From: Reclinomonas americana ATCC 50394
Taxonomy: Eukaryota > Jakobida > Jakobea > Jakobida
Length of the DNA: 64,000 bases
NCBI GenBank assembly: GCA_048213135.1
Contig: PS015059.1
Span: 350,618-414,617, forward strand
Direction: 5' to 3'
The translations under genes and the position numbers were made by a program. Shown here in pieces: positions 1 to 13,120 of the stretch (within the stretch, counting starts at the first letter, position 1; the number at the start of each line of letters is the position of its first letter). The notes under the pieces were generated by a model. It was given only the letters and a program-made list of their open reading frames with translations. It had not been told where the DNA came from and did no database searches.

Positions 1-177
1 GAGAATTGGAGGGGGGAAGGTTGGGGAAAGGGTGGAAGAGGCGACGACGACGTGAGAGTATGTTGGCTTGTGCCATCGTGGGGACAGAGAGAGAGAGAGA
101 GAGAGAGAGAGGAGGAGAGAGGTAGGAGAGAGAAGAAGAGTAGAGACGACACGACGANNNNNNNNNNNNNNNNNNNN

Positions 178-224
<47 letters not shown>

Positions 225-354
225 CTCAGTGTTTCAGCAAATAGCGCCTGAGTGGGAGAGTGAGAGAGAAAAGGATGCTGTGGTTTCAGCGCTTGTTGAC
301 TCCTGAAAATTGATTTTCCTCTCCCTCTCTCTCCCTCCCTTTCTCGTGGCACAG

Positions 355-3300
355 GCGCTGACCGACGGTCTCGATCGTTCGATTGCCCGCTACAGCTTCT
401 TCGCCACTGTCATGTTTGTTGTCGGCTTGGTGGCGACGCTCTTTATCTCCATCGTCTTCCTGGCTCCACTGCTGAAGGACACCGATCGACAGCTGCGATT
501 CTTCAAGCAGTCGCTCTTGCGTGTTCCCGTCTCGGTGGTGAATGGAGTGCCGGAGCTTCGGCGACAGTTGCTGCCTCGTTGCGTGCATCAGCAAGCCAAG
601 TCATATGTCAAGCCTTTCACTCACGCTGTCGCCTGGCACAGATGCCATGCTGGCGTCGATCGAGATTGGGCGAGTGATGAATGAGAACGAGTACATGTTC
701 CGCGAGATTACCTCCAGTTGCGGTGGTCCACGAAGTTGCTGGTAACATTGCTTGAAAGCTGACCTTGTACGCACAGGTCGAATGGTGGCACTGGCAAATG
801 AGGCGGTTCGTGAAGGCTGTTAGCTGTAGAATGTGCTTGTTTCGTGAGTTCGACTGACTCGAGACACGCAGGGAATTGTTGAGTTTGTGAACAGAGCATT
901 CACACGATCACTTGGGTTCGTTCCCGACGCCATTGTCGGCAACAGCATCAAGGCACGTGCTCGTTTTCCCGATTCCACCTTTGTTCTTCCTCGTTGCTCA
1001 CGATTCTGCCATGCGCAGATGATCATGCCGCCAGAACTTCACACCATGCACGACGGACTATTTGCGCGGCTAGCTGCTCAGTCCCTCAACGATCGCAGCG
1101 CACTCACCGTCGCCATCAACACCGAGGTATGGATTGGCACGAGGATTGCCTTCAGTGTGCTGGCTGGTGAGAGAGAGAGAGCATTCTTCTCACCATTTGC
1201 CTATCATCGCAGGCATGCCACCGCGACGGCAGTCGAGTGCAGGTGGCACTCTCCGTGATCGACATGGAAGTGAATGGCCGCCGCTTGTACGGCGTGCTGA
1301 TGCGCGATCTCGCGAAGGAGTCACTGAGCGCCGATGTGCTGAGGCTGCAAAAGGTGAGCTGTTGGCGAGAGAGGCGGTGAAGGTGATGGCAGGGCACACT
1401 CACTTGCTGAGTTGCATAGGTGGCATCGGTGACCGAGACCATGCCCGACGCGGTCATTGTGTCGGATGCGAACGGCACGATGATGCAAGTCAACAGCAGT
1501 GCGGTACAATTGTTTGGGTATTCACGTGCTGCGGACCTGCAGAATCAGAACATTTGCATGCTGATGCCGGCACCGCATGCGGAGCGACATGCGTCGTTGC
1601 GTCGCATGTGTGGGTGCAGACTTGGGGCGAAGTGACTGACCCTGATGCTACATGGCTGCAGTTATGTCGCCCAGTTCTTGCAACGCGGTGGTGAGGACAA
1701 GCCTGCTCCTGGTGCCGAGGCGGCTACGCAGAAAACGACATTGCAGTTTCGTGCGGTTTCCTCTCTTTCCCAGCCCGTCTGCATCTTCCCCTCACTCTCC
1801 TCACTGCTCAATCTGCAGTCCTCGAGATGTGCAAGCGATTGAAAGGAACGGCTCGCTGATTGCGATTCGAGTTCAAGTGGTGGACGTGCAGATTCACGGC
1901 GCTCACTTCTTTTGTGCAACGATTCGCAACATTGCCGACGAAGCTGAGCAGCGTGTTGCGCTCGAGACGCGCATTGATGAGATGTCCAACATGCTGAGCA
2001 TGTCGTCGGATGCAGTTGCGTTTGTGGTGGAGGGAGTAAAAAAAGAGGGAGAGAGAGAGAGATATAGAGAGAGAGGGAAGGAAAGAGAAATAGCACAGTT
2101 TGGAAAGGCGAGGCAGAGTGTATTGGTTTGCTCACTGCTGTGGTGCAATCAGATATTGTGGACGAACAGCATTGGAGACATTGAATGGTGCAACACGTTG
2201 ATTTCTCGCGTGCTCGGATACACAATGGAGGAGCTGACGCAGTCGCATGGTTTGTGATGGGTAGGAGGGAGGAGAGGTTCTCGCCCTGTTAATGCACTCA
2301 CACACTGTGTATCTGTGAAGGCACTGCCGCCCCGGCCAACATCAGCATGGTATTGCGTCCGCTCACCATCAATGAGGTGTTGCAAGTGGATGCGCATCGC
2401 GGTCGAGAGGTGACGCTTGCCCGCAAGGATGGACAGAGGTTGCGTTCTCCCCCATGTTTGGTGATGCGAAAAAGAGCAAAAAAAAAGACTCACGGCCAGT
2501 CACACACACACACACACACACGCAGTGGTGTCTTTGTGGTGCGCGGCACGGAGTGTGTCGTCGATGGACAAACACATATACTGGTGAGCATTTCCGAGCT
2601 CAACCAGCAACAGCGCGCCATTCACCGGCAAGCACACAACAATCGCGACTTGCGGCAGGTCTTGTTCTCTTGCTCTTCCCCGATTGCTCTTTCTGGTTTT
2701 CTCACGATTCTGCGTCAGCTGCTGAGCATGTCGTTCCCGGAAGCGGCGCTCACCACACTGATGGCATCGACCAGCGAGGGTGCCCGTCACTTACTGGACA
2801 AGGTCTGCGCGAGAGTTGTTCGTGCCATGTGTCGACAAACTTTGCATGCTGACTTGTTCTTTGTCAACTCATAGGGGGCGGTGGATGAGCGCGGTTTGGC
2901 GCCGACCATGTTCGAGCACCACGAAGATGTCACGTGCATCTTTGCAAAGGTCGTGTCGGTGGAGCGTGAGACAGAAGGAGGTGAGTGGATGATGGTGATG
3001 ATGTGGATGTGCAGTTATCGCAGATGAGCAAACTAAGTGGAGGTTCAGGCACACTGTGCAGTGTGTCGTTGCTGGAAAAGGTGGAAGTGATTCATCGACT
3101 AATGAGCAAGTTGGATGCGCTGATCAAGCAGCACCACATTGAGCGCGTCAAGACCATTGGTGAGTGCGATGCGGAGAGAGGAGGAAGGTGCTGCAGCATT
3201 GTACAAGATCACCAACACTCTGCTGTTCGTGCAATCGCAGGCTCGGCGTATCTCGCTGTGTCGGGCATGTACGCGCCGCGACACGACCACGCAGCAGCTG

Positions 3301-3918
3301 CAGTCGAGTTCGCCCTGTCGGCGAAACAGGCGATTGAGGAACTGAGTGAGAGAGTTGCGTGTGGAGGTGAAGGAGAAGGGAGGGTGGAGCGAGAGGCAAG
3401 AGGTCTTACCTTTATTCACAGGAGAACCTGCACATCAAGTTCCGCATTGGTGTCAACACGGGGCCGGTGACGTCGGGCATTGTTGCCGGGCTCATTCGCA
3501 CGTTTGACTTGTATGGCGGTGAGTGGGGAGGAGGATGGCGGAGGATGAAAGAGGCGATGACAGAAACTGACAACTCGTCGTGTTACAGACTCGGTGAACA
3601 TGGCGTCGCGCATGGAGAGTTCAGCGCCACCCGGCAGGATCCAGATCAGTGAGGTGAGGCAAGAGAAGGGGGCGATGGGAGAAGGAGAGTGACAACATGC
3701 TGACTGGGTGGTCTGCGCAGTCGACACACCGATACACGCGCGGAATGTTTGAGTTTGACACGACGAGTGTGGAGAGTGAGTTGGAGCGTTTCGGTCGAGC
3801 TTGCATGGCATGTTCTGCGATGTTGCTCACATTTTGCTGCTGCTGATTGCGCGTAGTCAAGGGAATCGGAATCGTGACGAGCTATGTAGTTGTCGGCGCT
3901 CACGGGCACCGACTGTAG
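355..3918 (+). CDS. Membrane-anchored multi-PAS protein with a class III nucleotide cyclase domain (5' partial)
   Basis: Seen: the first visible exon follows an acceptor at 351-354 and encodes a hydrophobic segment (FATVMFVVGLVATLFISIVF) then a charged linker. At least three PAS-like repeats follow at about 872-1353, 1419-1960 and 1960-2660 (motifs VEFVNRAFTRSLGF, DAVIVSDANGTMMQVNSSAV, IEWCNTLISRVLGYTMEEL). The C-terminal exons from 2875 form a class III cyclase domain (VKTIGSAYLAVSGM, FRIGVNTGPVTSGIVAG, FDLYGDSVNMASRMES, KGIGIVTSYVVVG), stop at 3916-3918. The family makes cAMP or cGMP at membranes. Odd: the first metal Asp is Lys (codon 2947-2949) and the second is Ser (3243-3245), as in C2 halves of mammalian adenylyl cyclases; the adenine-contacting Lys (3150-3152) and Asp (3507-3509) and the phosphate-contacting Lys (3859-3861) are kept. 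Exon joints before 872 are uncertain. The domain call is firm; activity is doubtful without a partner. Confidence 0.85.
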
Positions 3919-4157
3919 AGCGCTGCGCGTCACGCTGGGACCTAATAATCAACGTAATAAGGCTGTACAACTGTGATATACATAAAGTGTGTTTCTAGAA
4001 CAAGATGTACCGTAAGCACAGACAGCGCGTAAGGGAGAGTGTTCCTCCACAGACGTGCAGTGGACATTCGCAACGAGCGTAGCCAACGTCAGTCTTGCGC
4101 AGCGCTGTGAAGCTGTGAATGAATGCGTCGGAACATGCTTGCGGCACAGTCGGCGCT

Positions 4158-4642
4158 CTATTGTGAAGATGATGATGACGAGGAGGAGGAGGAGGAGGAG
4201 GAGGAAGAAGAAGAGGAGCCAGCCTCCTCCGGCGTCTGCGTGCGCAGCGACAAGGCGTGCACATGCGACGCCAGATCGTCCTTCAACAACGTGTTGACCA
4301 TTCTGTGTCGCTGCATCAGCGTCTTGCCCGCAAACGCCGACGACACCACATGAACGCTGCGTCGAGGCAACACAACGGCTAAGACAGACGCGGAGAAGAG
4401 AGGGTGGGAGGCGTGAGGCGCACGCAACGTAAAGTGGGTTTCGGTGGCGTTGAGACCCTTCATCGCCGCGTGGCCAGCGTGCTCCGCAGAATTGTCGTCG
4501 ATGGTGAGGGCAAGTGGGGCGAGGCTGGCGAGGGGGCAGAGTGAGAAGAACGAGAAGGGGAAGGAGGAGGAGGAGGAGGAGGAGGAGGAGGAGGAGAAGG
4601 AGGAGGAGGAGAAGAAGAAGAAGAAGAGAGAGAAGAAGAAGA

Positions 4643-4697
<55 letters not shown>

Positions 4698-4900
4698 GAC
4701 GACGACGTACGTACGTACGTACGTACGTACGTACGTACCGTNNNNNNNNNNNNNNNNNNNNNNNNNNNNNNNNNNNNNNNNNNNNNNNNNNNNNNNNNNN
4801 NNNNNNNNNNNNNNNNNNNNNNNNNNNNNNNNNNNNNNNNNNNNNNNNNNNNNNNNNNNNNNNNNNNNNNNNNNNNNNNNNNNNNNNNNNNNNNNNNNNN

Positions 4901-4986
<86 letters not shown>

Positions 4987-5198
4987 AAGAGAAGAAGAAG
5001 AAGAAGAAGAAGAAGAAGAAGAACAAGAAGAAGAAGAAGAAGAAGAAGGAGGAGGAGGAGGAGGACGAGGAGACACGATCTCTCTCTCATTCTCTCTCTC
5101 CAGTCTCACCCTTCCAACAACTTGCGCCGCATGGACGCATACACAGGTCGCGCAAGCGCTGCTGCAGAGGACGCCATATCACTCTCTTCTGCGCTCAT
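4158..5198 (-). CDS. BolA-family protein
   Basis: Three exons on the minus strand: 5198-5110, 4524-4429 and 4356-4158, with matching phases. The product reads MRRKLLEGLAPLALTIDD, then SAEHAGHAAM, then HFTVHVVSSAFAGKTLMQRH and VNTLLKDDLASHVHALSLRT. This follows the BolA fold consensus: helix, D-x-S-x-x-H-x-x-H, HF-x-V-x-V-V-S, then RHR-x-V-x-x-L-L and HALS. BolA proteins work with monothiol glutaredoxins in iron-sulfur cluster trafficking; the compartment is not decided here. The C-terminus is a run of about 18 serines from an in-frame GAG/GAA repeat (4171-4215), so this microsatellite is translated. Intron 1 (4525-5109) holds a gap, (GA)n and a TACG tract. Intron 2 starts with GTTGCG. The gene is divergent from its right neighbour and convergent with the cyclase. 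Confidence 0.85.
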
Positions 5199-5280
5199 GC
5201 ACCACAACAAACAATGAAAGACAAAGACGAGGACACAGAGAGTGAGAGGACACACTAAGTGAGAGACAGACGGAGAGAAA
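5199..5280. promoter_or_regulatory. Putative bidirectional promoter, BolA / FAM192A-like
   Basis: Only 82 bases separate the two divergent start codons (minus-strand ATG at 5198, plus-strand ATG at 5281). Any core promoters must lie here or inside the genes. No TATA box is visible; the stretch is purine-rich. Inference from spacing only. Confidence 0.4.
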
Positions 5281-7020
5281 ATGGACTCTGGGCCTCTGCG
5301 CTTCATCAGTGAGAAGGAGGTATGCAAGTAAGCAAAGCGAGAAAGAGAGAGAGAGAAGGAGGGAGGGAGAGAGACAGAGAGACTGAGAGTGGCGTCTGAA
5401 GCAAGAGAGAGAGAGAGAGAGAGGCAGGAAGAGAGACAGAGGAAGAGACTGGGAGAGAGGTCCTCCCTTGCCTTTGAATGCAAAGAGAACTGAGAGAGAG
5501 AGAGAGTCAGGCATCAGTGTCATTCTTCTCTCTCACTCTTCACTCACTCTCTGTGAATAGCTTGCGGAGAAGCATGCGAACGAGGAGGCAGCGCATGTGG
5601 GAGCACCGGATGCGCCGTATGATCCGCGACCGCTGTTTGAGAAGCTGCAGGAGCATAGGCAGGCGGCGGAGGATAAGTTCATGGAGCGATTCAAGAATCG
5701 TTGCGCGTGATAGGAGACAGGGAGGGAAAAGGGGAGGAGAAGGGCAGTCGTGGGGATAGGTGCAGAGGGAGAGAATGGCTTGTCAGGAGCTGATTCGGCG
5801 CTGGGCATGAGAAGAGAACGATGCGGAGACAGGCGCAGGGAAGAGAAGAACGGTGCTGGGCTGAGAGGGAGAGAATGGGCTGATTCGTCACTTGGGATAA
5901 GAAGAGAATGATGCGGAGACAGGCGTGGGAAAGAGGCTGTCACTGAGCATGAGAAGAGAACGATCGGGCGACAGGCACGTGGGATGCGGATCTTCACCTG
6001 GGAATGGCTTGTCAGGAGCGGATTATGTGTGGAGACAGGCGTGGGAAGAGAGGAAGGCTGCTGGGCTGAGAGGCTTGCAAGGAGCTGATTGGTCACTGGG
6101 GATAAGAAAAGAACGATGCGGAGACAGGCGTGGGAAAGAGGCTGCTGGGGGAGAGAATGGCTTGTCAAGAGCTGATGCTTCAACGGCGATTAGATGCGGA
6201 GAAAAGCGTGTGAAAGTGAGAGAGAGAAAAGTGGCTTGTTCGGCTCTGGTACAAGACGAGAACAGTGCTGCAACTTCCGGGCTGTGAAACATGATTGAGT
6301 AACAGCAGCGTGAGGGATAAAAGGGCACTGGGAGGGGGTCGTTGACTGAAGGCGAGAAAGGGAAAGCAGAGTTATGGCTCACATTTCCTCTCCCTTTTGC
6401 CCTTTCCCTTCTCCTCGCAGTTCCGCCGGCGGCCATCAGCGACGAAGATGCGGCGTTTCTCAACTCACAGCTGGCCGCGCAGCGCATGAAGGAGAGAATG
6501 CAGTACAGCCGCGATGAGGACGAGCTGCGACACTTTCGAGTTGCGCCTCTGCTTCTTCTTCGTCGTTGTCGTCGTCGTCGTCTCCTCACCATCTCTTTCA
6601 CAGCTGGCCGTCTCCTCGATTGTGCGTCACGATGTGCACGAGCCGAGTGAGGTGCTGTTGCCGCCCACGATCCAGGCTCCGCTAGAGACAGTAGACAGCG
6701 CGTCGCCCACGTCGCTCTTTGCCGGCGTGTTGGCCACGCAACGTGCTGGCGGGGCCGCAAAAAAGACTGGATTCGGTCCGGTGGTGGTGGCGGCGCGACC
6801 AAAGAAGCCCGGTCAGCCGTCGTCGCCCGCTGTGGTGCTGGTGGCGCCGGCGGAGAAGAAGCGACCGCGCGAGGCTGGGGCCGACGAGGCGGAAGAGGAG
6901 CGTGCCACAAAGAGAGCCAACAATGCCACCACAGCCAAAGGCGAAGACGTCGATGATGCTGGCGTGCTGGGTGCGCTGGCTGGGTACGGGTCGGGCGACG
7001 ACGACGATGATGAGGAATAG
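5281..7020 (+). CDS. FAM192A: FAM192A/NIP30-domain protein (PSME3-interacting protein family)
   Basis: Four exons: 5281-5319, 5561-5699, 6421-6539 and 6604-7020, about 237 residues. The N-terminus reads LRFISEKELAEKHANEEAAH, then YDPRPLFEKLQEHRQAAEDK, FMERFKNLPPAAISDEDAAF and LNSQ. This matches the NIP30 domain order seen in human FAM192A: a short F-(V/I)-S-E start, YDPR-x-L-(Y/F)-E-(R/K)-LQE, then a D-E-D-x-x-FL-(N/D) helix. The human protein binds the PA28-gamma proteasome activator. The tail is Ala/Pro-rich, then basic (EKKRPREA) and acidic, as expected for a nuclear adaptor. Introns 2 and 3 begin with GTTGCG. Intron 2 carries a minisatellite. Other functions of this family are unclear. 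Confidence 0.8.
5760..6180. repeat. Degenerate minisatellite in intron 2 of the FAM192A-like gene
   Basis: Imperfect units carry GAATGGCTTGTCA(A/G)GAGC, AAGAGAA(C/T)GATGCGGAGA and CAGGCGTGGGAA. The 'gcggagacaggcg' core recurs near 5822, 5911 and 6118, with a variant near 6029. The block fills most of the 721-base intron. Confidence 0.7.
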
Positions 7021-7130
7021 ATGAATCAATGGGGATGTGTTGTTGGGGAAAATAAGAGATGCCGCGTGCGTTCATTAATCTATGGTGAGTGAGCGAGCAA
7101 GCGAGCGACAAAAATGGGCCAGCGGAAAAT

Positions 7131-9500
<2,370 letters not shown>

Positions 9501-9629
9501 GGGCGCACCGACGGGCGACGTGATGCAGCATTTCCTCGCGCGTTGTGTTGATGAAGAGAAACGATTGATTGGTTCACTGGTGGATCAATGTGACTGCTTC
9601 TCTCTCTTGTGTGTTGTGGTGGGGGGCGA

Positions 9630-11963
9630 TTATTCCTCCAGAGCGGCGCGGGCTGCGGCCAGCTCGCGAGCGTCCTCGAAGCTCTTCTGCGCGTGGTGTG
9701 GGGAGGGAGGTGTTAGTTGCGAGGAGAAATGTGTGCGCGCGAGAGAGAAAGAGAGGCACGGAGAGCGAGAAGGAGAGGGATTCAACGCCCGAGAAGACGA
9801 GATGTGGGATGAACATGCGGAGATATCGATGGGAGACGGGCAGCGTCAAGAGCACGGAATGCGAGAGACGGACGGGGTGAGGAGAAAGAGAGAGAGATTC
9901 AGAACAAGAGCAGACAGCTGTGGGAAGCAAGACTGCTGTGCATGGAGACGGCGCACCAGCAGAGACGCATTGACGAGGAGGCAGGCAGTGTGACGAGCGC
10001 TGAAGGCGAGGGACGGACGGTAGGAGAGGCAGACAACGAGGGGAAGAGATGGGAGGGAGTAAAAGTGAGAGGAGGAAATAATATCGTGGAATGATGAAGG
10101 CAAACAGAAGAGGAGAGCAGACCTGCAGCGGTCGGACAAACAGGGAGAGAGATAGGAAAGGGGAAGACGATGCACAGGATCTGAGAAAGAGATGACGAGT
10201 ACATATTCGATGGAAAGAAAAAGAGCAGGAAAAGAGGCAATAGACCGCAAAAGGAGGGGGGGGGGGGAGGCGAATAGACTTGCAGTGGACTGAATCGGGG
10301 AGACGTCGCACAGGATCTGAAATGAGAGGAGCGACATGACGTGGAAAGGTGGGCGCGCACGAAAACGGAGAGGCATTGACAGGAAGGCGGGCGGCGTGCA
10401 GAGCGCTGAAAGCAAGGAGAGGAGCGACTCTGCACATCGTCTGCCTCCGTCACGCACATTCACATGCATGCACATGAGAGAGACACACTTCAGAACACAC
10501 GCTACAACGACGACAGGAGCCACTGGCATCTTTGCCTTGAGAGGCGAGATGAGGCGAGAGAAGGGGACATGACAATGCGGCGCGGAGCACGTTCCACTTG
10601 AAGAAATGCAACGAGGAAAGGCCCGCGCGACAATGCGGAAGAGACGTGCACACGGAACCACAAGATGGGCGAGGCATGGAATCGAGGCAAGGAGTGACCG
10701 ACGGAGACACGGAGTGAATCAATCGCCGATACTCGGCAGTGCATGCAGATGATTGACGCACGAAAGAGCGATACACACACAACCTGCAGACAAAGTGATG
10801 GCGAGAAAGGCGAGCAACGAAGAGAGAACGAGCGCATCGATGTGAGACAGGAAGGATGTTTGCTGCAATCGTTGAAGCACGTGCATAACAGACGATGGAC
10901 ACAAAGATGCAAGTGCGAAGGAGGGAAGAGCAAGTGTGGAAAGAAGGAGAGAAGCAAGGGTGGAAGAGAGAAGAAGAATGAGCAAAGAGGTGACAGCAAT
11001 GATGCAAGTGACGCACGAGTGAGGGGGAGAGAGAGAGGGAGAGAAGAAGAGTGAACAAGTGACAGCAATGATGCAAGTGACGCAGAGTGAGGAGAGAGAG
11101 AGAGAGAGAGAGTGAGCGAGGAGAAGCGTTGACCAGAGAGAAGGAGAGAGTCAGAGTGAGAGATACGATCACGAATGCAATCACAAAGCTGACGCAATCG
11201 CTCTCTCTCTCTCTCACTCTCTCTCACTCTCTCTCTCTCTCTCTCTCCCTCTCTCTCCCTCTCNNNNNNNNNNNNNNNNNNNNNNNNNNNNNNNNNNNNN
11301 NNNNNNNNNNNNNNNNNNNNNNNNNNNNNNNNNNNNNNNNNNNNNNNNNNNNNNNNNNNNNNNNNNNNNNNNNNNNNNNNNNNNNNNNNNNNNNNNNNNN
11401 NNNNNNNNNNNNNNNNNNNNNNNNNNNNNNNNNNNNNNNNNNNNNNNNNNNNNNNNNNNNNNNNNNNNNNNNNNNNNNNNNNNNNNNNNNNNNNNNNNNN
11501 NNNNNNNNNNNNNNNNNNNNNNNNNNNNNNNNNNNNNNNNNNNNNNNNNNNNNNNNNNNNNNNNNNNNNNNNNNNNNNNNNNNNNNNNNNNNNNNNNNNN
11601 NNNNNNNNNNNNNNNNNNNNNNNNNNNNNNNNNNNNNNNNNNNNNNNNNNNNNNNNNNNNNNNNNNNNNNNNNNNNNNNNNNNNNNNNNNNNNNNNNNNN
11701 NNNNNNNNNNNNNNNNNNNNNNNNNNNNNNNNNNNNNNNNNNNNNNNNNNNNNNNNNNNNNNNNNNNNNNNNNNNNNNNNNNNNNNNNNNNNNNNNNNNN
11801 NNNNNNNNNNNNNNNNNNNNNNNNNNNNNNNNNNNNNNNNNNNNNNNNNNCCCTACCGTTGTCGTTCCGTCGTCGTACGTCTCGACGACGACGTAGTAGA
11901 CGTCGTCGTCGTCGTTACCGTACTACGTACCGTCCGTCCGGTCCGTACGAACGACGTACGCGA

Positions 11964-12018
<55 letters not shown>

Positions 12019-12342
12019 CTCTCTCCTCCTCCTCCTCTCTCTCTCTCTCTCTCTCTCTGTGACACACACACACGCAACTCCCTTGTTGGCCTCGTTCCAC
12101 ATGAAATCAAACGACTTGTTCACCGCAATGTCGCCCACAATAGCACCACCAATAATGTACGCCACGTACACCTAAGACAAACACACACAAAGAGAGAGAG
12201 AGAGAGAGTGCCATGTCAGTGTCAGCCATGTGCGCGCGTGCACATTCATTTCTCTTGCTTATGCGCGCGCGCAGTTTGTGTGAGTGTGTACCTTGTTGCT
12301 CCTGAACAGAGTGTTGTAGACGCTGGATGACAGGCGCTCCAT
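9630..12342 (-). CDS. UQCR10: Cytochrome bc1 complex subunit 9 (QCR9/UQCR10)
   Basis: Three minus-strand exons, 12342-12292, 12171-12079 and 9686-9630, give exactly 66 residues in register. The protein reads MERLSSSVYNTLFRSNK, VYVAYIIGGAIVGDIAV, NKSFDFMWNEANKG and KSFEDARELAAARAALEE. This matches the QCR9 pattern: a short amphipathic start ending LFRR/LFRSNK, one transmembrane helix, F-D-x-x-(W/Y)-(E/D)-x-x-N-x-G-K, and a basic/acidic tail; usual length is about 63-66. It is a single-span inner-membrane subunit of mitochondrial complex III. Intron 2 (9687-12078) is 2.4 kb, holds a 587-base gap, CT runs and a TACG tract, and starts with GTTGCG. Short exons and a weak general consensus leave some doubt. 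Confidence 0.75.
11855..11965. other. CGT/TACG low-complexity tract beside an assembly gap
   Basis: The stretch between the 11264-11850 gap and a (CT)n run consists of CGTCGT, TACGTA and ACGTACC repeats with no coding sense. Similar tracts lie beside the gaps at 4742 and 46681. Probably technical (see findings). Confidence 0.6.
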
Positions 12343-12414
12343 TTCCCGACTTTGTGAGTGTGATTGTTGCGTGTCCTGTGTAGGACGTTTCCAAAACGTC
12401 GTCGAATTGTCTCA

Positions 12415-12960
12415 CCAACGAACAAGCAGCAGCTGTCTTGATGGGTCCTTTTCCAAAACATCAACACAAAAACCAGTCTTGAGGCAGCAGCAGGTTTCCT
12501 TGTGTGTGTGTGTGTGTTCGTTCTCGGAGCTCCGAACAAGTCGTGAACTGCGATCTTCACCGCATGACCAGTGGCTTTNNNNNNNNNNNNNNNNNNNNNN
12601 NNNNNNNNNNNNNNNNNNNNNNNNNNNNNNNNNNNNNNNNNNNNNNNNNNNNNNNNNNNNNNNNNNNNNNNNNNNNNNNNNNNNNNNNNNNNNNNNNNNN
12701 NNNNNNNNNNNNNNNNNNNNNNNNNNNNNNNNNNNNNNNNNNNNNNNNNNNNNNNNNNNNNNNNNNNNNNNNNNNNNNNNNNNNNNNNNNNNNNNNNNNN
12801 NNNNNNNNNCAAAGCAAAGCCGGGTCCGGAACCGAGATGTAGGCAAAGCAAAAGTAGTGGTGGTGTCGTAGTTGGTGGCGTGGTTGAAACAGAAGAGAGC
12901 TTGTCATGTTGTTGGTGGGGCTCATATCGGTGGTGGCTTGAGCAGATGTTCGGCGCATAT
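12415..12960. repeat. Dispersed repeat, copy A (interrupted by a gap)
   Basis: Shares with copy B (15980-16425) the blocks AGCTCCGAACAAGTCG, ACTGCGATCTTCACCGCAT, GACCAGTGG, CAAAGCAAAGCCGGGTCCGG, and AGCTTGTCATGTTG...GGCTCATATCGGTGGTGGC in the same order. A 231-base gap lies inside. It starts with CAAGCAGCAGCTGTCTTGAT. No ORF or terminal repeat recognised. Lies between QCR9 and LZTFL1. Confidence 0.75.
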
Positions 12961-13120
12961 CGATCAGAATTCGTTCTTACCTTCCGCTCTACCAGATGCT
13001 TCTCTGAAGTACTCTGCTTCCTCTCTCCACCGGCGCGCATTACCGCGAAAAGAACTTCAAGCCTCTTTACCCTTCACCCTTTCCACTCCCTCTCTCACTC
13101 CCCTCTCCCTTCCCCTCCTC

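Noticed and set aside
4444-5245. Long plus-strand frames rich in Arg/Glu across the GA repeats and the gap
   Set aside because: They are read-through of GA/GAA repeats and N bases; the BolA exons on the minus strand explain the real coding sequence.
12500-12523. (TG)n run as a functional element
   Set aside because: It is a short microsatellite within dispersed repeat copy A and is much shorter in copy B.
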